A stretch of DNA of 64,000 nucleotides from Kribbella jejuensis (GTDB lineage: Bacteria; Actinomycetota; Actinomycetes; Propionibacteriales; Kribbellaceae): positions 682,001 to 746,000 of the forward strand of contig NZ_VFMM01000001.1 in NCBI RefSeq assembly GCF_006715085.1. The letters run 5' to 3'. The first letter of the stretch is position 1, and each line of letters begins with the position of its first letter. This document shows positions 26,499 to 34,617 of this stretch, piece by piece. Under the pieces are notes generated by a model that was not told the origin of the DNA, ran no database searches, and saw only the letters and a list, made by a program, of their open reading frames with translations. Made by a program: the position numbers and the translations under genes.

Positions 26499-27170
26499 AT
26501 GGCAGACCTACAGGTCGCTCCCTGGACCCTGGTGATCCCGGTGAAGCGTACGGCGATCGCGAAGAGCCGGCTCGCTCCGGCCTACCCTCAGCACCGTCCT
26601 GAGCTGGCGCGTGCCTTCGCCGTCGACACTACTGCTGCCACCCTGAACTCCCCACTGGTACAGACCGTCCTGGTGGTCACCGACGACCCGCAGGTCGCCG
26701 CGGACGTGACCGCGGCCGGTGCGCGCGTGGTGCCGGATCTCCCGGCCGCGGGGCTCAACGAGGCGCTCGTGCACGGAGCCACTGTGGCGGCTGCGGAGTT
26801 CCCTGGCAATGGCGTCGCGGCGTTGTCGGCGGACCTTCCGGCGCTGCGTCCGGCCGAGCTCACCGCCGTACTCGCGGCCTGTACGGCGGCACGTTCCTTC
26901 GTCGTCGACGAACCCGGTACCGGTACGACGCTGCTCGCGGCGGCCGCCGGCGTACCGCTGGATCCGCGCTTCGGCGTCGGCTCCGCCCTGGCCCACCAGG
27001 CATCCGGAGCCGTACCGATCGACCTGGCCGGGATCGAGTCGGTACGTCGTGACGTCGACACCGCGGCGGATCTGGCGCACGCCGTACAACTCGGCGTGGG
27101 ACCGGCGACCGCGGACGTGATGTCGCTGGTGCTCGGAGCCGCGACCGGCACCGAAGGGCTAGCCTGCTGA
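26499..27170 (+). CDS. cofC: 2-phospho-L-lactate / phosphoenolpyruvate guanylyltransferase (coenzyme F420)
   Basis: 223 residues, CofC/FbiD family, a GTP-dependent nucleotidyltransferase making the activated phospho-(enol)pyruvate or lactate used by CofD/FbiA in F420 synthesis. TLVIPVKRTAIAKSRLAP at the N-terminus is the GTP-binding signature, VVTDDPQVAADV and GVAALSADLPALRP (metal-binding Asp) follow, and FVVDEPGTGTTLL lies in the second half. GGGAGA lies ~9 nt before the ATG at 26499. The other F420 genes (fbiA, fbiB, fbiC) are not in this window. Followed directly by a small gene with one base between stop and start. Confidence 0.92.
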   Translation: MADLQVAPWTLVIPVKRTAIAKSRLAPAYPQHRPELARAFAVDTTAATLNSPLVQTVLVVTDDPQVAADVTAAGARVVPDLPAAGLNEALVHGATVAAAEFPGNGVAALSADLPALRPAELTAVLAACTAARSFVVDEPGTGTTLLAAAAGVPLDPRFGVGSALAHQASGAVPIDLAGIESVRRDVDTAADLAHAVQLGVGPATADVMSLVLGAATGTEGLAC

Positions 27171-27171
27171 C

Positions 27172-27378
27172 ATGCAGGCGACTGTGAGCAAGTACGACGG
27201 TGAAACGTTCTCCGGGGCAGTGCTGACCGATACCGGGATCGAGCTCCCGTTCACGGTGCACGCCGTCGCCGACACCCCGGTCCGGCATCTGCGGATCGGG
27301 CAGCGGGTGACGATCGAGACCACCGGCTCCGGTGCCACGCTGGCCGTCACCAGGCTTGAGTTCGCAACTCGGCTCTAG
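27172..27378 (+). CDS. small conserved-looking protein downstream of cofC (unknown)
   Basis: 68 residues, MQATVSKYDGETFSGAV to RLEFATRL. It reads like a small all-beta, cold-shock or OB-type barrel: alternating hydrophobic strands, HLRIGQRVTIETTGSGATL with a Gly/Thr turn. No catalytic motif is evident. The ATG is 1 bp after the cofC stop, so it is co-expressed. A tandem triple of the 10-mer TAGTTGCCCC starts at its stop codon (27376 on), followed by a strong terminator. A nucleic-acid-binding role is possible but not shown. Confidence 0.65.
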   Translation: MQATVSKYDGETFSGAVLTDTGIELPFTVHAVADTPVRHLRIGQRVTIETTGSGATLAVTRLEFATRL

Positions 27379-27413
27379 TTGCCCCTAGTTGCCCCTAGTT
27401 GCCCTGGACAACG

Positions 27414-27457
27414 GCGAAGGCCGGTCATCCCCTGTAGTGGGGGTGACCGGCCTTCGC
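27414..27457. terminator. strong bidirectional terminator
   Basis: GCGAAGGCCGGTCATCCCC (27414-27432) and its inverted copy (27439-27457) form a 19-bp stem with one mismatch and a 6-nt loop. It lies between the convergent cofC operon and hupB and probably ends both. Confidence 0.9.
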
Positions 27458-27486
27458 TGTGATGCGGGTGCCGCAGTGCGTGAAGA

Positions 27487-28056
27487 TCAGCGAGCGGTGC
27501 GCTTCGCCGCGGTCTTCTTGGCGGGGGCCTTCTTGGCCGGCGCCTTCTTCGCAACGGTCTTGGCCGGGGCCTTCTTCGCCGGGGCCTTCTTGGCGACGGT
27601 CTTGGCCGGCGCCTTCTTGGCAACCGTCTTGGCCGGGGCCTTCTTGGCGACCGTCTTCTTCGCAGCGGCGGTCTTCGTGGCAGCGGCCTTGGCCGGCGCT
27701 GCCTTCTTCGCCGGGGCAGCCGCCGTCTTGGTGGCGGTCGCGGCCGGCTTCGGGGCCACCAGCTTCGGCAGCTTCTTGGCGCCGGAGACGACGGCCTTCA
27801 GCTCCGCGCCCGCGCGGAACTTCGGCACCGTGGTCTTCTTGGCGCGCTTGGTCTCACCGGTCCGCGGGTTGCGCACGATGCGCGCGCCACGCTCGATGGC
27901 CTCGAAGGCACCGAAACCGGTGATGGCGACCTTGCCACCCTTCTTGGTCAGCTCGCGCTGGACGGTGTCGATCACCGACTCCAGTGCGTGCTGGGCCTGG
28001 CGGCGGTTTCCGTCGAAGTGCACTGCGAGCGCTTCGACCAACTGGCTCTTGTTCAC
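27487..28056 (-). CDS. hupB: HU-family nucleoid protein with histone H1-like tail
   Basis: 189 residues. Residues 1-~92 are a standard HU domain (MNKSQLVEALAVHFD, ITGFGAFEAIERGARIVRNP), which binds and bends DNA as a dimer. Residues ~95-189 are Lys/Ala/Pro repeats (KKAPAK, TVAKKAPAK), the eukaryotic H1-like tail of actinobacterial HupB/HupS. The tail compacts DNA and is a target of acetylation in mycobacteria. The repeats are periodic at the DNA level too. Its own promoter lies upstream (28109-28137) and a terminator downstream, so it is monocistronic. Confidence 0.95.
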   Translation of the reverse strand: MNKSQLVEALAVHFDGNRRQAQHALESVIDTVQRELTKKGGKVAITGFGAFEAIERGARIVRNPRTGETKRAKKTTVPKFRAGAELKAVVSGAKKLPKLVAPKPAATATKTAAAPAKKAAPAKAAATKTAAAKKTVAKKAPAKTVAKKAPAKTVAKKAPAKKAPAKTVAKKAPAKKAPAKKTAAKRTAR

Positions 28057-28108
28057 TGCTTCCCTCCGTGAACACTAGGCGTCGAGCACAGCGCTCGATC
28101 TCACAGGA

Positions 28109-28137
28109 ACGTTATGGACTGAACAGGCCATGCACAA
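28109..28137 (-). promoter_or_regulatory. hupB promoter
   Basis: Minus-strand TTGTGC (28137-28132), 17-bp spacer, TAACGT (28114-28109). Transcription would start near 28102, giving a leader of about 45 nt before the ATG at 28056. The region 28057-28237 holds no gene. Confidence 0.5.
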
Positions 28138-28237
28138 ACACCAACGCGGCAATTTGGCCTTGTTTTAGGCGATTCGGGCCACAATTTCGCCCGATCCGGT
28201 CCCGGGGAGGGGTTTTCAGCGCTGACTCCGGCGCGAT

Positions 28238-29404
28238 CTACAGCCAGCCGCGGCGTTTGAAGATCTGGTGCAGACCTCCACAGACCAAGGCCATCAGGGC
28301 GATCGCGAACGGGTATCCGTACTGCCAGTGCAGCTCCGGCATCTTGTCGAAGTTCATCCCGTAGACGGTCCCGATCAGCGTCGGCGCGAACAGGATCGCC
28401 GCCCAGGCAGAGATCCGCTTGACCTCTTCGTTCTGCTCGCTGCTGGCGATCGCGAGGCTCTTCATCTCCTCGTTCTGCTGCTGGGCGACCAGGGTCGCGT
28501 TCACGGTCAGGATGTCGCGGAGCAGTTCGCGGAAGCCGTCGACCTTCTCCACCACCTCGGTCACGTGGTCGGCGACATCGCGCAGTGAACGTTGCAGTTC
28601 CTCGTCGACGCGGTACTTCTGGAAGCCGCCGCGCAGTTGCTCGAGCATCCCGATCAACGGCCGGGTGGCGCGCTGGAACTCGATCACCTCACGGGACAGT
28701 TCGTAGATCCGTCGCGACACCTTGGGATCGCCGCGGAACACCTCGGTCTCGATCTCGTCGATGTCGTTCTCCAGACCGGCGACCACCGGTGCGTACCCGT
28801 CGACGACCTTGTCCATGATCGCGTACAGCACCGCTTCGGCACCGCGGCTGAGGAGCTCGGGATCGCGTTCGACCCGGCGGCGTACGGCGGCCAGGTTCGG
28901 CGCTTCGGCATGCCGGACCGTCACCACGAAGTCCGGGCCGACGAACAGGTGCACCTCACCGAACTCGACCTCCTCGGTCGCGTCCCGGTACCGGGCGGCC
29001 TTCAGTACGACGAACAACGTGTCGCCGTAGCGCTCCAGCTTCGGCCGCTGATGCGCCTCGTTCGCGTCCTCGATCGCCAGCTCGTGCAGGTCGAACTCCT
29101 GCGCCAGCGAGGCGAGCTCGCGGCGATCCGGCCGGTACAGGCCGATCCACGCCAGGCTCTGCGGGGCGTCGTGCAGCGCGGCGTACGTCTCGGCCAAGGA
29201 ATGCGGGGACGCGACCCGGGTGCCGCCGCAGTAGATCGCGCTGTCGACGACGCTGTGCCCCTTGGGCTTCTGCGGATCGCGCGACTGCTTGGTGTCCGGC
29301 TCGATCGCGGGCACGGCAGCGGATGCGGCGTGCTTGCGCGCGGCGGCACGCAGTGACGGAGTACGGCTGAACGCACGGAAAGGGCGCAGGCGCAGGTCGG
29401 ACAT
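28238..29404 (-). CDS. corA: CorA-type magnesium/cobalt transporter
   Basis: 388 residues, a homopentameric Mg2+ channel of the cytoplasmic membrane. A long cytoplasmic domain (helical stalk around 240-320) is followed by two C-terminal membrane helices. The selectivity signature YGMNFDKMPEL follows the first helix (WAAILFAPTLIGTVYGMN, ~350). The ~50-residue Arg/Ala-rich N-terminal extension is longer than in E. coli. GGAGG lies 4 nt before the ATG at 29404. Upstream is a ~150-nt leader with a short ORF and mutually exclusive pairings, which suggests regulated translation. Confidence 0.94.
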   Translation of the reverse strand: MSDLRLRPFRAFSRTPSLRAAARKHAASAAVPAIEPDTKQSRDPQKPKGHSVVDSAIYCGGTRVASPHSLAETYAALHDAPQSLAWIGLYRPDRRELASLAQEFDLHELAIEDANEAHQRPKLERYGDTLFVVLKAARYRDATEEVEFGEVHLFVGPDFVVTVRHAEAPNLAAVRRRVERDPELLSRGAEAVLYAIMDKVVDGYAPVVAGLENDIDEIETEVFRGDPKVSRRIYELSREVIEFQRATRPLIGMLEQLRGGFQKYRVDEELQRSLRDVADHVTEVVEKVDGFRELLRDILTVNATLVAQQQNEEMKSLAIASSEQNEEVKRISAWAAILFAPTLIGTVYGMNFDKMPELHWQYGYPFAIALMALVCGGLHQIFKRRGWL

Positions 29405-29555
29405 GAGTCCTCCAGAGGTGGCGGTTCAGGCGAGTGATGAGCGCACGTCTGCCCGACCGCTACTGCTAGAGGTGGAAAGCCCCCGAAGGTCGAGCGAGAC
29501 CCATATGTCTGGAGGGATCGCTGCTGTTCACGCGTCCTCACCTCCTCGGTCTCGC
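29405..29555 (-). promoter_or_regulatory. structured corA leader with competing Shine-Dalgarno pairings
   Basis: On the minus strand GCGAGACC (29555-29548) pairs perfectly with GGTCTCGC (29501-29494). Inside it, the uORF ribosome site GGAGG (29545-29541) can pair with CCTCC (29515-29511). That CCTCCAG (29515-29509) is also a perfect 7-bp anti-Shine-Dalgarno for the corA site CTGGAGG (29415-29409). Two CCACCTC copies could compete for the uORF site. This is the layout of a translation-controlled leader; no known Mg2+ riboswitch (M-box) consensus was recognised. Confidence 0.5.
29466..29531 (-). CDS. putative 21-residue leader peptide of corA
   Basis: GTG at 29531 with GGAGG 9 nt upstream opens a 21-codon frame, MNSSDPSRHMGLARPSGAFHL, ending TAG at 29466, 62 nt before corA. 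It contains two Pro codons and overlaps the leader's hairpin, so ribosome position on it would change which pairing forms near the corA start. Leader peptides controlling Mg2+ transporters are known in enterobacteria (corL, mgtL); this one is an inference with no sequence similarity to them. Confidence 0.45.
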   Translation of the reverse strand: MNSSDPSRHMGLARPSGAFHL

Positions 29556-29693
29556 AAGCCTTGTTCCGACGATGTTCTCGGCAACCCCAGAAGGGTAACA
29601 CCAGAGTTATCGCCCCCGACCACCCAAACGTTACTGCGCACATTTCCCGCGCCTCCGGCGCGGCCGGGCACGGGGTGGTGCGCTTGTTCCCCG

Positions 29694-29724
29694 CGTCCCG
29701 GGCACGGGCCCCGTGCCCGGGACG
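29694..29724. terminator. terminator downstream of leuD
   Basis: CGTCCCGGGCACGGG (29694-29708) and CCCGTGCCCGGGACG (29710-29724) form a perfect 15-bp inverted repeat ending 18 bp after the leuD stop. It probably ends the leuCD transcript. The rest of 29556-29693 holds the corA promoter region and nothing else recognised. Confidence 0.85.
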
Positions 29725-29742
29725 ACAACTCTGATAGAGCTC

Positions 29743-30342
29743 TCAGGCCTTTGCGGGAAGGGTTGCCGGCTTGAAGGACGGCCGGGTTGCTTCGTACGCA
29801 GCGATCTCGTCGGCGTGCGACAGCGTGATGCCGACGTCGTCCAGACCGTTCAGCAGCCGGTAGCGCGTGTAGTCGTCGATCTCGAAGGGTGCCGAGACGT
29901 CACCGGCCGAGATCGTCTTGTTCTCCAGGTCGACCGTGACCTTGGTGCCCGGGTCGGCCTCGACCGCGGTCCACAGCTGCTCGACGACGTCCTGCGTCAC
30001 CAGGGCCGCGAGCAGACCGGCCTTGCCGGAGTTGCCGCGGAAGATGTCGCCGAAGCGCGACGAGACAACGACCCGGAAGCCGTAGTCGAGCAGGGCCCAG
30101 ACCGCGTGCTCCCGGGACGATCCGGTGCCGAAGTCCGGCCCGGCGACGAGCACCGAGACCCCTTCGTACTCCGGCTGGTTGAGGACGAACGAAGGATCGT
30201 TGCGCCAGGCCGCGAACAGCCCGTCCTCGAAGCCGGTCCGGGTGACCCGCTTCAGGTAGACGGCCGGGATGATCTGGTCGGTGTCGACGTTGCTGCGGCG
30301 CAGCGGGGCCGCCGTACCGATGTGCTGGGTGAAGGCTTCCAT
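29743..30342 (-). CDS. leuD: 3-isopropylmalate dehydratase small subunit
   Basis: 199 residues, the swivelling-domain subunit that with LeuC isomerises 2-isopropylmalate to 3-isopropylmalate in leucine synthesis. The N-terminal [22 protein letters not shown] and the active-site loop [19 protein letters not shown] are intact, and length is normal. The ATG at 30342 lies 14 bp after the leuC stop, in one operon. A strong hairpin terminator follows. Confidence 0.97.
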   Translation of the reverse strand: MEAFTQHIGTAAPLRRSNVDTDQIIPAVYLKRVTRTGFEDGLFAAWRNDPSFVLNQPEYEGVSVLVAGPDFGTGSSREHAVWALLDYGFRVVVSSRFGDIFRGNSGKAGLLAALVTQDVVEQLWTAVEADPGTKVTVDLENKTISAGDVSAPFEIDDYTRYRLLNGLDDVGITLSHADEIAAYEATRPSFKPATLPAKA

Positions 30343-30356
30343 GGTTCCGTTGCTCC

Positions 30357-31781
30357 TCAGGCGTTCGCAGGTACGGCGACGGGCGGCAGGTCGGCCGGTG
30401 CGGCCAGGGTCCCGGTGACAGCGGTCGCGGCGGCGACCAGCGGCGACACCAGGTGGGTACGACCGCCCTTGCCCTGGCGGCCTTCGAAGTTCCGGTTCGA
30501 GGTCGACGCGCTGCGCTCGCCCGGTGCCAGCTGGTCCGGGTTCATGCCCAGGCACATCGAGCAACCGGCCCCACGCCACTCGGCGCCGGCCTCCTTGAAG
30601 ATCTTGTCCAGCCCCTCGGCCTCGGCCTGCAGCCGGACCCGGCCGGAGCCCGGTACGACGAGCATCCGGGTGCCCTCGGCAACCTTCCGGCCGGCCAGCA
30701 CGCCGGCCGCGGCCCGCAGGTCCTCGATCCGGCCGTTGGTGCAGGAGCCCAGGAACACCGTGTCCACGTGGATCTCGCGCAGCGGCGTACCGGCGGTCAG
30801 GCCCATGTACTCCAGCGCACGCTCGGCCGCGACCTTGTCGTTCTCGTTGTCGAAGTCGTCCGGCGACGGCACGGTCGCCGACAGCGGCACGCCCTGGCCC
30901 GGGTTCGTGCCCCAGGTGACGAACGGCGTGATCTCCTCGGCGCGCAGCACGACCTCCTGGTCGAACGTCGCGTCCTCGTCGGTGGCCAGGCTCTTCCAGT
31001 ACTCGACGGCGGCTTCCCAGTCGACGCCCCGCGGCGCGTGCGGCTTGTCCTTCAGGTACTCGAACGTGGTCTCGTCCGGCGCGATCATGCCGGCCTTGGC
31101 GCCCCACTCGATCGACATGTTGCAGATCGTCATCCGGGCTTCCATCGACAGCGCGCGGATCGCCTCGCCGCGGTACTCGACGATGTAGCCCTGACCGCCA
31201 CCGGTACCGACCTTCGCGATCAGCGACAGCACCAGGTCCTTGGCCGAGACGCCGTCCGGCAGCACGCCGTCGACGGTGACCGCCATCGTCTTCGGGCGGG
31301 CCTGCATCAGGGTCTGGGTGGCCAGCACGTGCTCGACCTCGCTGGTACCGATGCCGAAGGCAATCGCTCCGAACGCGCCGTGCGTGGAGGTGTGGCTGTC
31401 GCCGCAGACCACGGTCATCCCCGGCTGGGTCAGGCCGAGCTGCGGGCCGATCACGTGCACGACGCCCTGGTCCGGGTCGCCCAGGGTGTGGATCCGGATG
31501 CCGAACTCCTCGGCGTTCTTGCGCAGGGTGTCCACCTGGGTCCGCGACACCGGGTCGGCGATCGGCTTGTCCACGTCGTACGTCGGCACGTTGTGGTCCT
31601 CGGTGGCGATCGTCAGATCCGGGCGCCGGACCGGCCGGCCCGCCAGCCGCAGTCCGTCGAAGGCCTGCGGACTGGTCACCTCGTGGACCAGATGGAGGTC
31701 GATGTAGAGGAGGTCGGGTTCTCCGTCGGCATGGCGCACCACGTGCGCATCCCAGACCTTTTCCGACAACGTCCTACCCAT
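30357..31781 (-). CDS. leuC: 3-isopropylmalate dehydratase large subunit
   Basis: 474 residues, aconitase-family subunit carrying the [4Fe-4S] cluster. Cluster ligands are the Cys of [15 protein letters not shown] and the CxxC of [13 protein letters not shown] (~410-413). Substrate-binding [16 protein letters not shown] is near residue 130. Start ATG at 31781 ([15 protein letters not shown], typical). The regulator divergent upstream is of the NdgR/IclR type, known in actinobacteria to bind the leuC promoter and control leucine genes. Confidence 0.97.
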   Translation of the reverse strand: MGRTLSEKVWDAHVVRHADGEPDLLYIDLHLVHEVTSPQAFDGLRLAGRPVRRPDLTIATEDHNVPTYDVDKPIADPVSRTQVDTLRKNAEEFGIRIHTLGDPDQGVVHVIGPQLGLTQPGMTVVCGDSHTSTHGAFGAIAFGIGTSEVEHVLATQTLMQARPKTMAVTVDGVLPDGVSAKDLVLSLIAKVGTGGGQGYIVEYRGEAIRALSMEARMTICNMSIEWGAKAGMIAPDETTFEYLKDKPHAPRGVDWEAAVEYWKSLATDEDATFDQEVVLRAEEITPFVTWGTNPGQGVPLSATVPSPDDFDNENDKVAAERALEYMGLTAGTPLREIHVDTVFLGSCTNGRIEDLRAAAGVLAGRKVAEGTRMLVVPGSGRVRLQAEAEGLDKIFKEAGAEWRGAGCSMCLGMNPDQLAPGERSASTSNRNFEGRQGKGGRTHLVSPLVAAATAVTGTLAAPADLPPVAVPANA

Positions 31782-31900
31782 CAGACTCCCTCTCGTTAGA
31801 TACATTTCCCACCCCACCGCCCCGGTCGAGGTTTGGAAGTGGTGCTTTCGCTCACAGTGCTCTCGATCAGGCTCTCGAAGCGACTTGCGTTCCACGATTC

Positions 31901-31919
31901 GAGACGGCAGTATCGTCTC
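31901..31919. promoter_or_regulatory. inverted repeat directly before the IclR gene
   Basis: GAGACG-N7-CGTCTC (31901-31919) ends one base before the ATG. It overlaps the region where transcription of the regulator should begin, so autorepression is the simplest reading. It is 120 bp from the leuC start; whether it also serves leuC is unclear. Confidence 0.45.
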
Positions 31920-32639
31920 ATGGACAACTCTAGCGGAGTCGGCGTTCTCGACAAAGCAGCTCTCGTTCTGTCCGCACTCGAGTCCGGGCCGGCGACCCTG
32001 GCCGGACTCGTGGCGGCGACCGGGCTGGCCCGGCCGACGGCACACCGCCTGGCGGTCGCTCTCGAGCACCACCGGCTGGTGGGGCGGGACATGCAGGGAC
32101 GCTTCGTGCTCGGCCCGCGACTGAGCGAGTTGGCCTCCGCCGCCGGTGAGGACCGGCTGCTCGCGACCGCCGGCCCGGTGCTGGCGCGACTGCGCGACAT
32201 CACCGGCGAATCGGCGCAGTTGTTCCGCCGGCAGGGCGAGTACCGGGTGTGCGTCGCGGCTGCCGAGCGGCCGTCCGGTCTGCGCGACACGGTGCCGGTG
32301 GGTTCGCAGCTGACGATGGCGGCCGGGTCGGCCGCGCAGATACTGCTGGCGTGGGAAGACCCGGAGCGGATGCACCGCGGCCTCCACAACGCTTCCTTCA
32401 ACGCAGCGGCACTGGCCGGCGTACGGCGTCGCGGCTGGGCGCACTCCGTCGGCGAACGCGAGCAGGGTGTCGCATCGGTCTCGGCACCGGTCCGCTCCCC
32501 CAGCGGCAAGGTGATCGCGGCCGTGTCGGTCTCCGGCCCCATCGAACGCCTCTCCCGCCAGCCCGGCCGCATGCACGCCCCCGCCGTGATGGCCGCCGCC
32601 GAACGCCTCTCCGAGGCTCTCCGCAGGGCGTCCGAGTAA
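31920..32639 (+). CDS. ndgR: IclR-family regulator, NdgR-like
   Basis: 239 residues: an IclR winged helix (~8-65, [25 protein letters not shown]) and a C-terminal IclR effector domain ([37 protein letters not shown]). Divergent placement next to leuCD is the conserved actinobacterial arrangement of NdgR/LtbR, which activates leuCD in response to amino-acid supply. ATG 31920 ([17 protein letters not shown]) matches the family's usual start; an upstream in-frame start at 31833 was rejected. The gene symbol rests on context and family. Confidence 0.88.
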   Translation: MDNSSGVGVLDKAALVLSALESGPATLAGLVAATGLARPTAHRLAVALEHHRLVGRDMQGRFVLGPRLSELASAAGEDRLLATAGPVLARLRDITGESAQLFRRQGEYRVCVAAAERPSGLRDTVPVGSQLTMAAGSAAQILLAWEDPERMHRGLHNASFNAAALAGVRRRGWAHSVGEREQGVASVSAPVRSPSGKVIAAVSVSGPIERLSRQPGRMHAPAVMAAAERLSEALRRASE

Positions 32640-32946
32640 CTAGAGCGCCCAGAGCTGTCCCGTGCTGCTGTCGACCAGAGCAGCACGGTCGGCCGTGGCT
32701 TCCAACGGCAGTACGTCGTACACGGCCGCCGTCAGCACCGGCAGGGCGACCAACGGAACGCGAGGCGCCAGCGTGCAATGCGGCACCCACCTGCCGGGCA
32801 AGTAGTGCCGGTGACAGATGCGGCACGTGTCTGCCGTGGGTGTGGGACTTCAGCGTCGGCACGCCGAGATTCTCCAACCGGTCCCAGAGCGCTCGCAGGA
32901 GCCGGTCGGTGCGGCGGTCGAAGAGGAGGCAGACGGCTAGTGCCAC
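32640..32946 (-). pseudogene. 2'-5' RNA ligase-family gene with internal deletion
   Basis: The minus strand starts MALAVCLLFDRRTDRLLRALWDRL and reaches the first H-x-S motif GRHVPHLS, as in a LigT-like 2H phosphoesterase. A different frame then resumes exactly at the second motif region, RHYLPGRWVPHCTLAPR, and runs to a normal-looking end (DSSTGQLWAL-stop at 32640). About 80 residues between the two motifs, plus the frame, are missing. So an internal deletion with frameshift has joined the two catalytic boxes. The open frame that reads through the junction goes on into the iclR gene in the wrong frame and is not a real product. Confidence 0.75.
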
Positions 32947-33044
32947 CAGTCCACGGTAGGTCGGTGGTTGCCGTGGGATCGCCGGAGGGTCACCATCAGT
33001 TGAGGTGCCGGTGCACCGCGTGCCGGGCCTTCGAGGAGGTCGAC

Positions 33045-33608
33045 ATGGAGCGGGACTGGCTGACTCTCGGCTGGAAGATGTTGCTCGTCCGCGGTGTCAT
33101 CGGCATCGTCTTCGGGATCCTGGCGATCGCCTGGCCGATCTCCACTGCGATCGCCCTGGCTGTGCTGTGGGGCATCTGGGCGGTCACCGACGGGATCGGC
33201 TCGATCGCCCAGGCCTTCCAGCCGGACCACCGGGGCAGCCGCCTGTGGCTGATCGCCCTCGGCGTGATCGCGCTGATCGCCGGGTTCTTCGCAATCGTGC
33301 ATCCCGGGATGACCGCCGCCACCCTGACCTGGATCCTCGGCATCTGGCTGATCATCCGCGGCATCTTCGAACTGTCCGGCGCCTTCTTCAGCCAGCAGCC
33401 GATGCCCCGCTGGCTGCTCGTGCTCAACGGCCTGCTGTCGATCCTGATCGGCATCCTGTTCGCCGCGAACCCAGGCCGTGGCGCGGTCACGATCGCCACC
33501 CTCCTAGGCATCACCGCCCTGATCTGGGGCGCAGTACTCCTCGCCGTCGCCTGGTCCGTCCACCGAGCCACCTCCGGCCCGGCCCACCCCAGCCCCTCGC
33601 CGGCCTGA
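33045..33608 (+). CDS. HdeD/DUF308-family membrane protein
   Basis: 187 residues with about six short membrane helices arranged as repeated hairpins. Examples are MLLVRGVIGIVFGILAIAWP and LIALGVIALIAGFFAIVHPG, the DUF308 repeat with the conserved Pro and Gly. Located in the cytoplasmic membrane. Family members (HdeD) are linked to acid or general stress, but the role here is unknown. GAGGAGG lies upstream of the ATG at 33045, and in-frame starts further upstream were rejected for lack of a site. Convergent with the LacI gene. Confidence 0.85.
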   Translation: MERDWLTLGWKMLLVRGVIGIVFGILAIAWPISTAIALAVLWGIWAVTDGIGSIAQAFQPDHRGSRLWLIALGVIALIAGFFAIVHPGMTAATLTWILGIWLIIRGIFELSGAFFSQQPMPRWLLVLNGLLSILIGILFAANPGRGAVTIATLLGITALIWGAVLLAVAWSVHRATSGPAHPSPSPA

Positions 33609-33630
33609 TCCCCAGGCGAGGAAAGCTAGG

Positions 33631-34617
33631 TTATTCGGTGCAGCCGCAGGAGGTGTTGGGGAGTAGTTCGTAGTCGAGGACGTGTCGCGCGGGCGGTGGA
33701 TTGGTGCGGTCGAGCAGCAGTTCGACGGCGCGGCGGGCGGTTTCCTCGATCGGTTGGCGGACGCTGGCCAAAGGCGGGATCGTCACCGTGCACTCGCTGG
33801 TGCCGTCGAAGCCCATCACCGCGACGTCTTCCGGCACCCGCAGCCCGGCCTCCCAGGCCGCGAACAGTACGCCGAACGCCTGCTCGTCAGTCGAGCAGTA
33901 GATCGCCCGCGGCGGCCACTCCTCCTGGAACCACGCCCGTACGGCGTCCCGCGCGGCGAACCGGGACACGGGTGCGGCGACGTACCGCGCCGAGGCCCGC
34001 GGATGTGCCTCCAGAGCGCGTTCGATCCCGCGCCGGTGTTCCGCCGTACCGGGTGATTCCTCGGGGCCGGTGACGACGCCGAGGGTGCGGTACCCGTGCG
34101 ACAGCAGGTGATCCGCCGACGTCTCGGCGCCCGCGACGTAGTCGATCGAGAGCGTGGAGACCGTCACGCCGTCGGGCACCGGATGCAGCGCGACCACCGG
34201 TACGCCGGCCGCCGCGAACCGCTGGATCGCCGGTTCGACGAGCAGCGAGACGAGGACGACGCCGTCGACCTTGCGCTCGATGAACGACCCGATGTGCGCC
34301 GACTCCTGGGCCGGGTCGCCGGCCGAGTCGCCGATCAGCAGCAGGTGGTCGTGCTGCCGGGCGAAGTTCTCCAGGTGTTCGGCGAGCGTGGCGAAGTACG
34401 GGTTGCGGATCTGCGGGATCAGCAGGCCGAGCGAGTACGTCCGCCCGGCGCTCAGCGCGCGGGCGAGGATGTTCGGCCGGTACTCGAGCTCCGCCGCGGC
34501 TTCGAGTACCCGCCGGCGGGTCTCCGCGGACACCGGCCGCGGCCCGTTGTTGAAGACGTAGCTGACGACCGCGGTCGACGTGCCGGCGCGCTCGGCGACG
34601 TCACGTGCGGTCGCCAT
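33631..34617 (-). CDS. LacI-family repressor of the nucleoside operon
   Basis: 328 residues. The LacI helix-turn-helix and hinge are at ~1-55 (ATARDVAERAGTSTAVVSYVFNNG), followed by a periplasmic-binding-protein-like sensor domain (LGLLIPQIRNPYFATLAEHLE, VMGFDGTSECTVTIPPLASV). GGGGAG lies before the ATG at 34617, which overlaps the end of the nucleoside hydrolase gene by 17 bp, so it is the last gene of the operon and autoregulated. Two palindromes before the binding-protein gene (38545-38574) are the likely operators. The C-terminus ends NTSCGCTE, with an unusual Cys pair. Confidence 0.92.
   Translation of the reverse strand: MATARDVAERAGTSTAVVSYVFNNGPRPVSAETRRRVLEAAAELEYRPNILARALSAGRTYSLGLLIPQIRNPYFATLAEHLENFARQHDHLLLIGDSAGDPAQESAHIGSFIERKVDGVVLVSLLVEPAIQRFAAAGVPVVALHPVPDGVTVSTLSIDYVAGAETSADHLLSHGYRTLGVVTGPEESPGTAEHRRGIERALEAHPRASARYVAAPVSRFAARDAVRAWFQEEWPPRAIYCSTDEQAFGVLFAAWEAGLRVPEDVAVMGFDGTSECTVTIPPLASVRQPIEETARRAVELLLDRTNPPPARHVLDYELLPNTSCGCTE

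Noticed and set aside
29405..29555. M-box (ykoK) Mg2+ riboswitch before corA
   Set aside because: GGTGAGG occurs, but the conserved M-box core and helices could not be found.
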